Origin: Candidatus Brachybacter algidus
GTDB lineage: Bacteria > Bacteroidota > Bacteroidia > Chitinophagales > Saprospiraceae
NCBI GenBank assembly: GCA_016711705.1
Contig: JADJSK010000001.1
Span: 992,001-1,056,000 of the forward strand
DNA: 64,000 nucleotides
Direction: 5' to 3'
The notes beneath the pieces are model-generated. The model saw only the letters and a list, made by a program, of their open reading frames with translations. It was not told the origin of the DNA and did not search any database. A program made the translations under genes and the position numbers. Shown here in pieces: positions 53,066 to 62,299 of this stretch (its first letter is position 1; every line of letters starts with the position of its first letter).

Positions 53066-53869
53066 TCAGTGATTAGATTGTAAATTTTGGACAAAATAGT
53101 CAGAAGCCATATAATTCGTCGGTGATAGACCGGTGAAGGTTTTAAATTCCTTGATAAAATGTGCCTGATCGTAGTACCCATATTGGTGGTAGTCAAACAG
53201 TAATTTACTGTCAGATTCTTTATTGATCATATTGAATACATTATTAAATCTTATGATCCTACTTGCTTTTTTGGGCGAAAGGCCTATTCTGTCATTCATT
53301 TGCCTGTCTAGTGAACGATGGGTCATACACAAGGAGGAAGCCAATGCATCTATACCCAATTTATTATCAACATTTTTTTTCAATGCATTCCAAAGAATAA
53401 TATTGTTTTCATGGTGCATGGTTCCTTTATCTATTAAAAGAAGATGCATATATCGCTCACTAATTTGGACGCGTCTACTTATATCATTTGTTTCAGCCAA
53501 CTGATTTGCCCAATCTTTAATAACTGAACCAAAAATTTGGGAAGCATCTTCAATTCTATCACAAAGTAAATACTGGCTAACTGGGCTAAAAGCGTTGACG
53601 CCCTGAGGATAAAAACGTACACCAAATAGATCGTTACCCTTTTCGTGCCGGTAATAAATTGGCTTCGTGTTAAAACCATGAAAAATAGTATCATGGATTA
53701 AATGATCATTTAAATGATAAGGAGTTCGGAGGTTAAAGATCAAATTTGGGGTGAATTGTGCATTAAATAATTCATGGTATCCTGTATCTCCAAGATCATT
53801 AAAAAGACTTTGCCAAAAGCAATCTACATAAGGACTAAGTCGTGCACTCGCTGGAAATAAATGGTACAT
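53066..53869 (-). CDS. AraC-type regulator
   Basis: 267 residues. The N-terminal part opens MYHLFPASARLSPYVDCFWQ and contains NAQFTPNLIFNLRTPY and HGFNTKPIYYRHEKG, a layout seen in AraC regulators with a DUF6597-type sensing domain. The C-terminal double helix-turn-helix reads DNKLGIDALASSLCMTHRSL, then a second motif YHQYGYYDQAHFIKEFKTFT with GLSPTNYM. It lies just upstream of the beta-helix gene (stop 53066, next start 53035), so the pair is probably co-transcribed and the regulator may control it. Confidence 0.85.
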   Translation of the reverse strand: MYHLFPASARLSPYVDCFWQSLFNDLGDTGYHELFNAQFTPNLIFNLRTPYHLNDHLIHDTIFHGFNTKPIYYRHEKGNDLFGVRFYPQGVNAFSPVSQYLLCDRIEDASQIFGSVIKDWANQLAETNDISRRVQISERYMHLLLIDKGTMHHENNIILWNALKKNVDNKLGIDALASSLCMTHRSLDRQMNDRIGLSPKKASRIIRFNNVFNMINKESDSKLLFDYHQYGYYDQAHFIKEFKTFTGLSPTNYMASDYFVQNLQSNH

Positions 53870-54348
53870 TGTGTAATTTTAAATAGAATTAAATCGCTCA
53901 ATCGCAAACTTAAAGCACATTAAATGAACTGCAAATTAGGAATAATAGTCATAAGATATTCAAGGATATAAGTCTGACCTTTCAAGAAAGTTCATTATTA
54001 AACAATAATTTATCATAACCTGTTGACAAACAAGTCGATCCTAACATCGGATGTAATTCATTCTTGAAGAGAACATTTGAAAGTAGGATTTTGTAGATAT
54101 TATTTAAACGATGCAGAAATATTTAGTTGACCAATATTTTACCTTATCCTACCGAACTAAATGTCGCTTGATCATGCCAAAACTTCTTGATAGACTACTG
54201 CTAATTTCCATTCGGTATTGTTCTCATTATACATCAAAAACTAAAGGCCAAGTTGAATTTTATTACTTTGCATAAAACTTAGCATTTGTAGATATAGATT
54301 ATATTTACTCCAGAAAAGGATGCAAAACCATTTCTGAAATTGTTAAAT
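53870..54348. other. Divergent intergenic region
   Basis: It separates the minus-strand AraC gene from the plus-strand Crp-like gene. No gene or strong structure is seen; promoters for both directions are expected. Confidence 0.3.
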
Positions 54349-54921
54349 ATGGAGGATGATCCTATTGTGGAAATATTTACATCGATAAACGCTCTATCGA
54401 ATCAAGCTAAGATGGATTTCAGTTCCATCATTTCTTTCACATCCCTCCCTAAAAAAACCTTTCTACTTGAAGCCGGTAAAGTAGCTAATACTCTATTTTT
54501 TATTCAAAAAGGTCTTGCCAGAGCTTTTTATAACCAGGACGGCGAAGAAATCACCTTTTATTTTGCCATCGACCGCCAATTCATAGGCTCTGTACCGAGT
54601 CTTTATAGCGGTAAGCCTTCTTTATGCGCCATTCAGTTGATCGAAGATTCTGAAGTATACTCTTTTAATTATCAAGAATTCGAAAGTTGCTGTGGACGTC
54701 ATCATGATTTGGAAACCGCTGCCAGGAAGCTCTCTTCAAGAGTAATATTGAGAGAGCAAGAGCGCATCGAAAGCTTACGATTGCATACTGCTAAAGAACG
54801 ATATTTGTTAGCGGAAGAGAAACACCCAGGCATTTGCAACCGTAGCCCCTTAAAATATATAGCTTCTTATATAGCAACCAGCACTGTAAGTCTAAGCCGT
54901 ATTAGAGCTGGAAATCAATAA
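54349..54921 (+). CDS. Crp/Fnr-family cyclic-nucleotide-binding regulator
   Basis: About 190 residues from the ATG at 54349; a TTG at 54340 would add three. The cNMP-binding domain is clear: KKTFLLEAGKVANTLFFIQK, a middle FIGSVPSLYSGKPS, and EDSEVYSFNYQEFE. A long dimer helix follows (SRVILREQERIESLRLHTAK). The C-terminus LKYIASYIATSTVSLSRIRA has the winged-helix recognition helix but ends soon after, as in short Bacteroidota members. Its ligand and targets are unknown. An alpha/beta hydrolase gene follows about 200 bp later. Confidence 0.87.
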   Translation: MEDDPIVEIFTSINALSNQAKMDFSSIISFTSLPKKTFLLEAGKVANTLFFIQKGLARAFYNQDGEEITFYFAIDRQFIGSVPSLYSGKPSLCAIQLIEDSEVYSFNYQEFESCCGRHHDLETAARKLSSRVILREQERIESLRLHTAKERYLLAEEKHPGICNRSPLKYIASYIATSTVSLSRIRAGNQ

Positions 54922-55121
54922 AAAGATATATTTATTAACATATGTAAAGTAGAAAGCTATACTTTCTAATGACCTTTGTGCGAAAATTAAAAAAAGTTCA
55001 ATGAAACGTGTTTTGTGTATTCCTAAGTTAGGCGAAGTCATAATAAATGAAACTTAATATCCTTTTTTTATTTCTGAACTACACTAGAACTAAAGCACTA
55101 CCTCTACTAAAACATAAAAAG

Positions 55122-56030
55122 ATGAACATTAAAGCTAAATCATATTTCAAAGATGAAACCAAGGATATCCCCTATTTCAAAAGTTGGGTACAGCAGTTGG
55201 AGAAGGCAAATGGTAGAATTTACAAAAGTATAGAAATTCAGACAGCACTCGGCAAAACACATGTCTGGGGCTTAAACACTGAAGATTCCTTACTTGAAAC
55301 GTTAGTTATTTTCCCGGGAGCAAGAACAACACCATTGATCTGGGACTTTGATAAAGGATTGGATAACTTAAACCATAAAATGAGAATATATATGGTTGAA
55401 ACCAACGGACTGCCAAATCTAAGTAATGGCGATACACCCGACATTAAATCATTAGATTATGGCATTTGGGCAGCAGAAGTATTTGAAAAACTAAAGATTA
55501 AAGAAGCCTTCATAGCCGGTGCTTCCTTTGGAGGACTAATTTGTATGAAACTTGGTATCGTAAAGCCAGAATTAGTTAAAGCTGCCTTTTTGTTAAATCC
55601 AGGTTGCTTGCAACCCTTTTCTTTAACTTTAAAAAATCTGTATTACAATATCCTTCCTATAGTTAGCCCAAAAGAAAAGAACGTTTCGAAGTTTTTGGAC
55701 AAAGCCGTTTTTTCGAAACCCAATCACAAATTATCTGAAGAGGCAGAAAAAATGCTAATTGATTATGAGGTCTTTGCAATTAGCCGATATAAAGACAACA
55801 CTCAAAAACCATATTATATGGATCAACAATTGGGAGATGTAAAAGTGGATACTTATCTGCTTGAAGGAGATAAAGATCTATTGTTTCCATTCCAAAAATC
55901 AATTGATAACGCACAGAAGCACATAAAAACATTAAAGCAAGTAAAGGTATTCGAAAATGTTGGGCACGGAATTGAGACATATGCAGGCGCTATGAATTAC
56001 ATTGGGGAGATTATAAAAAACTATTATTAG
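55122..56030 (+). CDS. Alpha/beta hydrolase
   Basis: About 302 residues from the ATG at 55122 (MNIKAKSYF). An in-frame ATG at 55047 would add 25 residues of mixed character. The nucleophile elbow is IAGASFGGLI (G-A-S-F-G), the acid is in YLLEGDKDLLFPF, and the His is in FENVGHGIETY. A cap of helices lies between about 175 and 240. The fold suits esterases, haloalkane-dehalogenase-like and acyl-transfer enzymes. No substrate can be named. It follows a Crp-like gene on the same strand. Confidence 0.83.
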   Translation: MNIKAKSYFKDETKDIPYFKSWVQQLEKANGRIYKSIEIQTALGKTHVWGLNTEDSLLETLVIFPGARTTPLIWDFDKGLDNLNHKMRIYMVETNGLPNLSNGDTPDIKSLDYGIWAAEVFEKLKIKEAFIAGASFGGLICMKLGIVKPELVKAAFLLNPGCLQPFSLTLKNLYYNILPIVSPKEKNVSKFLDKAVFSKPNHKLSEEAEKMLIDYEVFAISRYKDNTQKPYYMDQQLGDVKVDTYLLEGDKDLLFPFQKSIDNAQKHIKTLKQVKVFENVGHGIETYAGAMNYIGEIIKNYY

Positions 56031-56586
56031 TATTAAGTAAATGGCTCACAAAACTATTTAAAGGCAAACAAACGCTGATTATAACTGCATATCAAGATAA
56101 AATATAAATAATGAACTTGATTATATCTATCTTTTGAATTTGGTTAATCAATTACTGGTCAACTTAGGTACAGTTATATTTAATGGCCTGATAACTGTAA
56201 ATATACTAATTGGAAATAGAAATTTCAACTTTGAAATGATTTTAATCCCAATGCTTATAGTTTGCTGTATGTCAATAAGTTAAGCTAAATTATTTTCAAC
56301 ACTGAGCTTGTCCTAAATGACCAAGCCAATTTCAGTTGAGTATTTCATAGTTGTAATCAAAAGACTCCCCCAAAGAGGACAATATGAAGTTATCTTCTCA
56401 ACTTCATTTTACATTGTACCTTTTTTATTTAACCTAATCAAGTGTTCTATTTAATTTTGGAAGAAAAGTATTACATTTAAACTAATTTATGAATTCTATA
56501 AATTAGGCTGAATGAAATTAATATTTTAAGCAATTTAATTACTGCGAAACTTTAGAAGTATAGATATTATTAGATATTAACTACAT
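56031..56586. other. AT-rich intergenic region
   Basis: No gene or strong hairpin is seen. A GCGAAACTTTAG variant of the motif found at 9853 and 42954 occurs near 56546. Confidence 0.3.
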
Positions 56587-57459
56587 ATGAAAACATCAAT
56601 CCTTTCGTTGACTATAATCTTCACCTTTCAGCAAATGGCACATGCTCAGAAAGATGACTTTACCCAATATTATGAACTAACGATTCAGGCAAGAGAATTA
56701 CTAGACAAGCAAGATTACTCTGCTGCCATCAAAGCATCAGAATTGGCATTTAGTCTAGTAGATTGTCCTGCATCAAGGGATCTGGAAAAGGCAGTGGAAA
56801 TAACGTTGAAAATGAAGGATACTTTGCTCGTTAAAAAGTATTGCAGGACGATGGCAGAAATATATGGTATTATCCCTTCTGCGAAAACTATTGAGGATGA
56901 AAATTTCCTCCAATCATTACAGAATGAATTTGCTGTTGAAATTGCATTGGCAGAATCTCAGCGCGATCAGTTTTACATATCATTATTGGATAGTTTAGGC
57001 AATGAAGATCAGGCTATCAGACAAAATGGCGCTTTTGAATATATAAATGGAATTGACTCAGACTCTCTAAGAACAGTTCATTTATTGTCACTGATTAAAG
57101 TAAGAGGTTTTCCGGAAGAGCGGAAAGTTGGAAAGTGGGGTTATAACAATGCCATGAGGATTTTTATACACGCTGACTTTGACTTGAAGAACGAACTTCT
57201 GGGTAAGCTGATGCTGGACAATGTTATGAGTGGGAATATGGACCCAATGGACTATGCGCATATTATCGATCGAAGATGCAACTTCAGAGGTGAACGACCA
57301 TATTACAATCAAGTTCCGTTTGGATATGATAAACTTACTGATCTACAGAAAAAAGATATTAGTGAAAGGAGAAGAAAAATCGGTCTAAGAAGTGTAGAGG
57401 AATCTATGGCTATTGAGACCTTGCCGAATGGGGATTTGCGAGCTTCTTATAAATATTAA
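56587..57459 (+). CDS. Secreted DUF6624-like protein with TPR-like N-terminus
   Basis: 290 residues. Signal peptide about 1-20 (MAHAQ). Residues 25-120 are helical and TPR-like: YYELTIQARELLDKQDYSAA IKASELA. The second half has a pattern recalled from DUF6624: LIKVRGFPEERKVGKWGYNN, RIFIHADFDLKNELLGKLML, DPMDYAHIIDRR, and ends in RRRKIGLRSVEESM. Such proteins are exported and uncharacterised. The match is from memory of the family. Monocistronic; its 3' end faces the LysR gene. Confidence 0.6.
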   Translation: MKTSILSLTIIFTFQQMAHAQKDDFTQYYELTIQARELLDKQDYSAAIKASELAFSLVDCPASRDLEKAVEITLKMKDTLLVKKYCRTMAEIYGIIPSAKTIEDENFLQSLQNEFAVEIALAESQRDQFYISLLDSLGNEDQAIRQNGAFEYINGIDSDSLRTVHLLSLIKVRGFPEERKVGKWGYNNAMRIFIHADFDLKNELLGKLMLDNVMSGNMDPMDYAHIIDRRCNFRGERPYYNQVPFGYDKLTDLQKKDISERRRKIGLRSVEESMAIETLPNGDLRASYKY

Positions 57460-57562
57460 AACAAGTTTCGTTGCTGCACAAATTTAGAAGGTCACATTTC
57501 CATCCCGAATCTTTCTATAATTATCATCCGAGGAGCATCAAACACCAAACATCAAACATCAA

Positions 57563-58486
57563 CTAATATTGCTCATACCAGGTAAATTTATCATGAACAA
57601 TACTATCCATTTCTTTTTTCAAATGTTCTAAAAAAGATACAGAAACGGGAGTATGACTTTTGCCTTTTAGCCAAACCAAGCTCCATGTAGTTTTTATTGG
57701 AAGACCTTTCACAGGGATTATTTGTAATTCCTTACTTTGTAATTCATTTTTAATGCCGATCAGAGGCATAATAGAATATCCGAGACCCGCTAAAACTGCC
57801 TGTTTAACGGCTTCGTTGGAAGCAAGCTCCATTTTTTTCAAAACTTTTATATTATTACTTGCAATAAAACTCTCCATCGTTTGGCGTGTACCGGACCCCT
57901 TTTTTCTAATGATTAATGGCAGGTTTTCTAAGATAGCTTCATTTTTTAGCCCCTTTTTAAATTTAGTATCTGCATTTCCCACCAGATATAATTTATTCTG
58001 AAGTAAGTCTAATTTTTCAATGTTGAGTGAAGTTGGCAATATGGAAACGAGTGCAAAATCTACTTCGTTATTCTCTAGGCTTTCTAATACTTTACTTTTA
58101 TTAGTCACGTCCATTAATAATTCAATACCGCTGTGTTGCTTCATAAATTCCGTCAAAAAATAAGGCATCACATATTTACCTGTTGATACTACTGAAAGTT
58201 TTAGTTTCCCAATCAACTGACCTTTGTAGGCCATCGTCTTATAATTGATAGCATAGACTAAATTAATAATATTTTCAGCCGTTTCAGCTATTTCCATACC
58301 AAAATCAGTGATATAAATTCTCCTACTAACAACTTCAGTGAGCGGTATTTGAAATTGTTCCTGGAAGTTTTTAAGCTGAATTGAAACAGCAGGCTGAGTC
58401 AAATGTAATTCTTCTGCCGCCTTAGTGACACTTCTTGTTTGAACAATTTTCAAGAATATCTGAAGTTGATTTAGTGTATAGTTCAT
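57563..58486 (-). CDS. LysR family transcriptional regulator
   Basis: 307 residues. N-terminal winged helix: LNQLQIFLKIVQTRSVTKAA, EELHLTQPAVSIQLKNFQEQ. The periplasmic-binding-protein-like effector domain begins near 90 (GKLKLSVVSTGKYVMPYFLT) and continues with ENNEVDFALVSILP and IRKKGSGTRQTMESF. The overall type resembles CysB/CbbR-like regulators. The gene is divergent from isocitrate dehydrogenase with 93 bp between the starts, the classic position for a LysR regulator of its neighbour. The effector is unknown. Confidence 0.92.
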   Translation of the reverse strand: MNYTLNQLQIFLKIVQTRSVTKAAEELHLTQPAVSIQLKNFQEQFQIPLTEVVSRRIYITDFGMEIAETAENIINLVYAINYKTMAYKGQLIGKLKLSVVSTGKYVMPYFLTEFMKQHSGIELLMDVTNKSKVLESLENNEVDFALVSILPTSLNIEKLDLLQNKLYLVGNADTKFKKGLKNEAILENLPLIIRKKGSGTRQTMESFIASNNIKVLKKMELASNEAVKQAVLAGLGYSIMPLIGIKNELQSKELQIIPVKGLPIKTTWSLVWLKGKSHTPVSVSFLEHLKKEMDSIVHDKFTWYEQY

Positions 58487-58579
58487 AAATTTATTTTATA
58501 CTTAACATAACAAAGATATATAATAATTAATGAATAAATGTGCTCAAATTTGCCCCATTAAATAACCAATAATAATAAA
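58487..58579. promoter_or_regulatory. Divergent promoter region between LysR and icd
   Basis: 93 bp of AT-rich DNA between the two ATGs. LysR-type T-N11-A sites are possible (for example the ATAATTAATGAATAAATG area), but none stands out enough to be placed with certainty. Confidence 0.4.
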
Positions 58580-60016
58580 ATGACAAAAATAACTGTAGCA
58601 AAAGGGGATGGCATCGGACCGGAAATAATGGATGCAACTTTACACATTTTAAAAGAGGCAGGAGCTCAAATTGAAATTGAAGAAATTGAAGTTGGAGAAA
58701 AAGTTTACCTCTCAGGCAATACTTCTGGAATATCTGAAGAATCATGGGAAACCATCAGAAGAAATAAAGTTTTCCTAAAAGCACCAATTACGACACCACA
58801 AGGTGGAGGTTACAAAAGCTTGAATGTAACCACAAGAAAATTCCTTGGCCTATATTCAAATGTTCGACCTTGTATGAGTTTACATCCTTTTGTCAGCACA
58901 AAGCATCCGGTGATGGACATAGTCATCATAAGAGAAAATGAAGAGGATCTATATGCAGGGATTGAACATCAGCAAACAGACGAAGTAGTTCAATGCTTAA
59001 AACTAATCAGCCGACCAGGTTGTGAAAAAATAGTGCGCTATGCATTTGAATATGCGAAGCAACAAAACAGAAAAAAAGTCACTTGCTTCACCAAAGACAA
59101 CATAATGAAACAAACTGATGGCTTGTTTCACCAAGTATTTGACGAAATTGCAAAGGAATATCCGGAAATAGAAAACGAGCATTGGATCATTGATATTGGA
59201 GCGGCTAAAATGGCTGATACCCCAGAAATATTTGATGTTATTGTAATGCCAAATCTATATGGAGATGTACTTTCCGATGTTGCAGGCCAGATTACAGGTT
59301 CTGTTGGACTCGCAGGTTCAGCAAATATTGGAGAAGAATGTTCCATGTTTGAAGCCATCCACGGTTCAGCACCAAGAAGAGCGGGACAAAATGTAGCCAA
59401 CCCTTCGGGTCTATTGCAAGGAGCCATCATGATGTTAAATCACATCGGACAAACCGAAGTTGCTGAAAAGATTCAAAACGCATGGTTAAAAACTTTAGAA
59501 GATGGTATTCACACTTATGACATTTTTAAAGAAGGTATAAGCAAAGAAAAAGTTAGTACGTCTGAATTTGCCAATGCTGTTATTGCTAATCTTGGCCGGA
59601 AGCCAAACCTCCTTAAGTCAGTAAGCTATTCAAATAACACTGCCTTAAACTTACCCAAATATATACGCAAACCAGCTGCAAACAAACAAATGGTAGGAGT
59701 AGATTTGTTTGTGCATTGGAATGGAACTAATCCGGATGAATTGGCTAAAAAATTAAAATCTATTGAAGAAAATAGAGTAAAACTTACCATGATTACCAAC
59801 AGAGGTATAAAAGTTTGGCCAAATGGCTTTCAAGAGACATTTTGTACTGACCACTGGAGATGCAGATATAAATCCAATACAGGCGGAAAAATCTCAAAAA
59901 CAAATATAATTGAGCTATTAAAAAACGCTTTAACTCATCAGATAGATAGCATTAAGACAGAAAATCTGTATGAATTTGATGGCAAAGCAGCGTATTCATT
60001 GGGACAAGGACAATAA
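58580..60016 (+). CDS. icd: NADP-dependent isocitrate dehydrogenase (Thermus-type, long form)
   Basis: 478 residues. Substrate and metal motifs: KAPITTPQGGGYKSLNVTTR, LYSNVRPCMSLHP, VIIRENEEDLYAGIEHQQT, then MPNLYGDVLSDVAGQITGSV and EAIHGSAPRRAGQNVANPSG. The catalytic domain ends near 335. A C-terminal extension of about 130 residues (VGVDLFVHWNGTNPDELAK ... FCTDHWRCRYKSNTG) is as in the Thermus thermophilus enzyme. It converts isocitrate to 2-oxoglutarate in the TCA cycle. Small unknown genes begin 20 bp later on the same strand. Confidence 0.93.
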   Translation: MTKITVAKGDGIGPEIMDATLHILKEAGAQIEIEEIEVGEKVYLSGNTSGISEESWETIRRNKVFLKAPITTPQGGGYKSLNVTTRKFLGLYSNVRPCMSLHPFVSTKHPVMDIVIIRENEEDLYAGIEHQQTDEVVQCLKLISRPGCEKIVRYAFEYAKQQNRKKVTCFTKDNIMKQTDGLFHQVFDEIAKEYPEIENEHWIIDIGAAKMADTPEIFDVIVMPNLYGDVLSDVAGQITGSVGLAGSANIGEECSMFEAIHGSAPRRAGQNVANPSGLLQGAIMMLNHIGQTEVAEKIQNAWLKTLEDGIHTYDIFKEGISKEKVSTSEFANAVIANLGRKPNLLKSVSYSNNTALNLPKYIRKPAANKQMVGVDLFVHWNGTNPDELAKKLKSIEENRVKLTMITNRGIKVWPNGFQETFCTDHWRCRYKSNTGGKISKTNIIELLKNALTHQIDSIKTENLYEFDGKAAYSLGQGQ

Positions 60017-60036
60017 TCTATAAAATAAATAAACAA

Positions 60037-60285
60037 ATGAATATCCAAATTTTAGATGGCGAATTTAAGTCCAATGAAGCAATTGAGTTGATCACACAAA
60101 TGATTCATATTAAAATAAAATATCACGAAAATAAAATAAGTGTAAGTCAACTTGAAGAAGATATCAAGGCAAGAGAGACCAAAATTAAAAGGCTTCAGAA
60201 AGATTTATATGAATTTAGGAACACAATTGATTCAACTACTAAGGTTGTTAAATTAAAAGCAATCATAAATATCGACTTAAAATGA
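60037..60285 (+). CDS. Small coiled-coil protein in the icd cassette
   Basis: 82 residues. The N-terminus reads NIQILDGEFKSNEAIELITQ and then MIHIKIKYHENKI; a helix of charged heptads follows (QLEEDIKARETKIKRLQKDL). The opening GEF and the KI-(K/Q)-(Y/F)-H block recur in the protein at 60454, so they appear paralogous. No established family name is known to me. It starts 20 bp after icd and its stop overlaps the next start by 4 nt (ATGA). Confidence 0.6.
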   Translation: MNIQILDGEFKSNEAIELITQMIHIKIKYHENKISVSQLEEDIKARETKIKRLQKDLYEFRNTIDSTTKVVKLKAIINIDLK

Positions 60286-60473
60286 ATAAAGCAGAAATAA
60301 TATCATACTCAACCTTCCTGATATTGACAATTTGCATCTTAATGACATTTCAAACTAAAAGTGTAATTACAAGCAAACTTATGGCATCATTGATCATAAT
60401 ATCAGGAACTTATACAATTCATTCTATTTCTAAAAAAAACTTAATAAGCAAAAATGAAGCTACAAAAATTTAA
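60282..60473 (+). CDS. Small membrane protein in the icd cassette
   Basis: 63 residues with two hydrophobic helices: about 5-22 (IISYSTFLILTICILMTF) and 32-48 (LMASLIIISGTYTIHS). The tail is Lys-rich. It overlaps the preceding gene by 4 nt and the following gene by 20 nt, which supports translation. No family is recognised. Confidence 0.5.
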   Translation: MNKAEIISYSTFLILTICILMTFQTKSVITSKLMASLIIISGTYTIHSISKKNLISKNEATKI

Positions 60474-60744
60474 ACTAATAAAGGGTGAATTTTTACCTAA
60501 AGACAGCAGGGAAATAATGCAGAATGTATTTTCCGGTAAAATCCAATTCCATAATATGAAAAATTTTAGTTCGCAAGAACGCTATGGTAAGGATGACAAA
60601 ATTGCTGTAAAAAGAATTCCTCAACTGAAAAAAAGTTTGGGAAAAATTATTAAAATGATAGAGGCGGCAGAAAAGAACGGTGATCAACTTGAAATAAAAT
60701 CAGAGGTAGTGATCCGTTTTGTTAAGCCAGTTAAAGATGTTTAA
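60454..60744 (+). CDS. Small basic protein in the icd cassette, paralogue of the 60037 gene
   Basis: 96 residues. Opening KFKLIKGEFLPKDSREIMQN and GKIQFHNMKNFSSQER parallels the 60037 protein at GEF and at KI-Q/K-F/Y-H. The centre is basic and helical (RIPQLKKSLGKIIKMIEAAE). Its end overlaps the DUF6671 gene by 8 nt. Function unknown. Confidence 0.55.
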   Translation: MKLQKFKLIKGEFLPKDSREIMQNVFSGKIQFHNMKNFSSQERYGKDDKIAVKRIPQLKKSLGKIIKMIEAAEKNGDQLEIKSEVVIRFVKPVKDV

Positions 60745-61573
60745 TGGAAGAACTTTACTGGTGGCTACAATGCACGAAAAAGAGAAAGTGATTGCACCCA
60801 TCTTTGAAAAAGAATTGGGGTTAAAATGTATAACCCCATTCAATTTCAATTCGGATGCATTGGGAACCTTTACGGGCGAAATTGAAAGAAAAGATGATGC
60901 CCTTAATATAGCAAGAAAGAAATGTTTCATAGCTATGGAATTAAACAATTGCGATATGGCGATATCAAGTGAGGGCTCATTTGGCCCTCACCCTGTTATG
61001 TATATTCACCCAGCGGATGATGAAATCTTGCTTTTTATAGATAAAAAGAATGATTTGGAGATTGTTGTTAGAGAATTAAGTGCGCAAACTAACTACAATG
61101 CGAGAGAAATAAAATCAGAAAAGGAACTAAAGGAATTTGCAGATGCCGCAAAATTTCCTTCTCATGGTTTAATTATTAGAAAAGATAAAGAAAATTATAA
61201 CAACATTAAAAAAGGTATAAGGGATTGGGAAACCTTGCTAAAGAACTATAATCATATCAGTAAAAAAGATGGAATAGCTTTTGTAGAAACAGATATGAGG
61301 GCAATGAATAATCCAACTCGAATGAAAGTAATAGAAAATACTACTATAAAATTAGTACATAAAATCAAATCTAAATGCCCTTCATGTCATACACCTGGTT
61401 TCGGAATAACCGCAACAAAAAAGGGTCTTCCCTGCGGGTTATGTCGTTTCCCAACATCTTCAGTGCTAGCCTATATATATACATGTCTGAAATGTAATTA
61501 CCAAAATGTAAAAAATAATCCCAATTCAAAACAGTGTGAGGATCCAATGTTCTGTGATAGATGCAATCCATAA
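60737..61573 (+). CDS. DUF6671-like protein with C-terminal zinc-ribbon cysteines
   Basis: About 278 residues from the ATG at 60737 (MFNGRTLLVATMHEKEKVIA); an earlier in-frame start at 60719 lies deeper inside the previous gene. Conserved-looking blocks are FNSDALGTFTGEIERKDDAL, MAISSEGSFGPHP and FVETDMRAMNNPTRM. The C-terminus has Cys pairs CPSCH, CGLC, CLKC and CEDPMFCDRC, enough for two zinc sites. The family is uncharacterised. Acidic residues in GEIE and ETDMR might bind metal, which is inference. It ends the tightly overlapping cassette after icd. Confidence 0.7.
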   Translation: MFNGRTLLVATMHEKEKVIAPIFEKELGLKCITPFNFNSDALGTFTGEIERKDDALNIARKKCFIAMELNNCDMAISSEGSFGPHPVMYIHPADDEILLFIDKKNDLEIVVRELSAQTNYNAREIKSEKELKEFADAAKFPSHGLIIRKDKENYNNIKKGIRDWETLLKNYNHISKKDGIAFVETDMRAMNNPTRMKVIENTTIKLVHKIKSKCPSCHTPGFGITATKKGLPCGLCRFPTSSVLAYIYTCLKCNYQNVKNNPNSKQCEDPMFCDRCNP

Positions 61574-61693
61574 TTAGCTTACATTTGGGCACTGGTTCAA
61601 TATATAAAAGCATAAATAGAAGAACTAGATATTCTCTTATGATTAAATTGGATCTGAACTATTATATTAGTTTTGAAAAACTTACAATAAAAT

Positions 61694-62278
61694 ATGACCA
61701 ACATAAATACGACAAAGCCATTAGAGCGATTTTGGAATTTAATTAGATTGGATAGATCAGATATTAGTTCCATTTACTTTTATGCCATATTAAATGGTTT
61801 GATGCAACTAAGCGTACCAATTGGAATTCAGTCTATCATTGGATTCGTTTTAGGTGCATCTATGGCTACATCAATATATGTATTAATTTTTTTGGTAGTG
61901 ATGGGTGTATTTATAGTTGGTGTACTGCAAGTGAATCAGATGAAAATCATCGAAAGGATACAACAGAAAATCTTTACAAGATATGCATTCGAATTTGTAG
62001 ATAAAATCCCAAAATTCGATCTCTATAAAACAGATAATTATTTTTTACCTGAAAAGGCAAATAGATTTTTTGATACTATTAATTTACAAAAAGGATTTTC
62101 AAAACTACTATTAGATATACCTACTGCTCTCATTCAAATACTTTTTGGCTTAATATTACTGTCTTTTTATCACCCCTTATTTATCATTTTTGGAATCACT
62201 TTGGCATTATTGCTTTTTTTGATAGTATATTTTACAAGCAAAAATGGTTTAGATGCCAGTATTATTGAAAGGAATTAA
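61694..62278 (+). CDS. ABC exporter, N-terminal membrane part (before in-frame stop)
   Basis: 194 residues. ABC transporter membrane domain with helices near 21-45, 53-73 and 140-180: KPLERFWNLIRLDRSDISSI, then QIKMIERIQQ-like coupling region KIIERIQQKIFTRYAFEFVD. The frame ends ERN followed by TAA at 62276-62278, but the same frame continues KYEVVAWMQEI, the normal next segment. An AAA to TAA change would explain this, so this and the next entry are one gene of about 553 residues. No peptidase domain precedes it. Confidence 0.75.
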   Translation: MTNINTTKPLERFWNLIRLDRSDISSIYFYAILNGLMQLSVPIGIQSIIGFVLGASMATSIYVLIFLVVMGVFIVGVLQVNQMKIIERIQQKIFTRYAFEFVDKIPKFDLYKTDNYFLPEKANRFFDTINLQKGFSKLLLDIPTALIQILFGLILLSFYHPLFIIFGITLALLLFLIVYFTSKNGLDASIIERN

Positions 62279-62299
62279 AAATATGAAGTCGTAGCATGG

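Noticed and set aside
61561..61746. 61-codon gene between DUF6671 and the ABC gene
   Set aside because: It overlaps both neighbours in another frame, with no sensible start context or family match.
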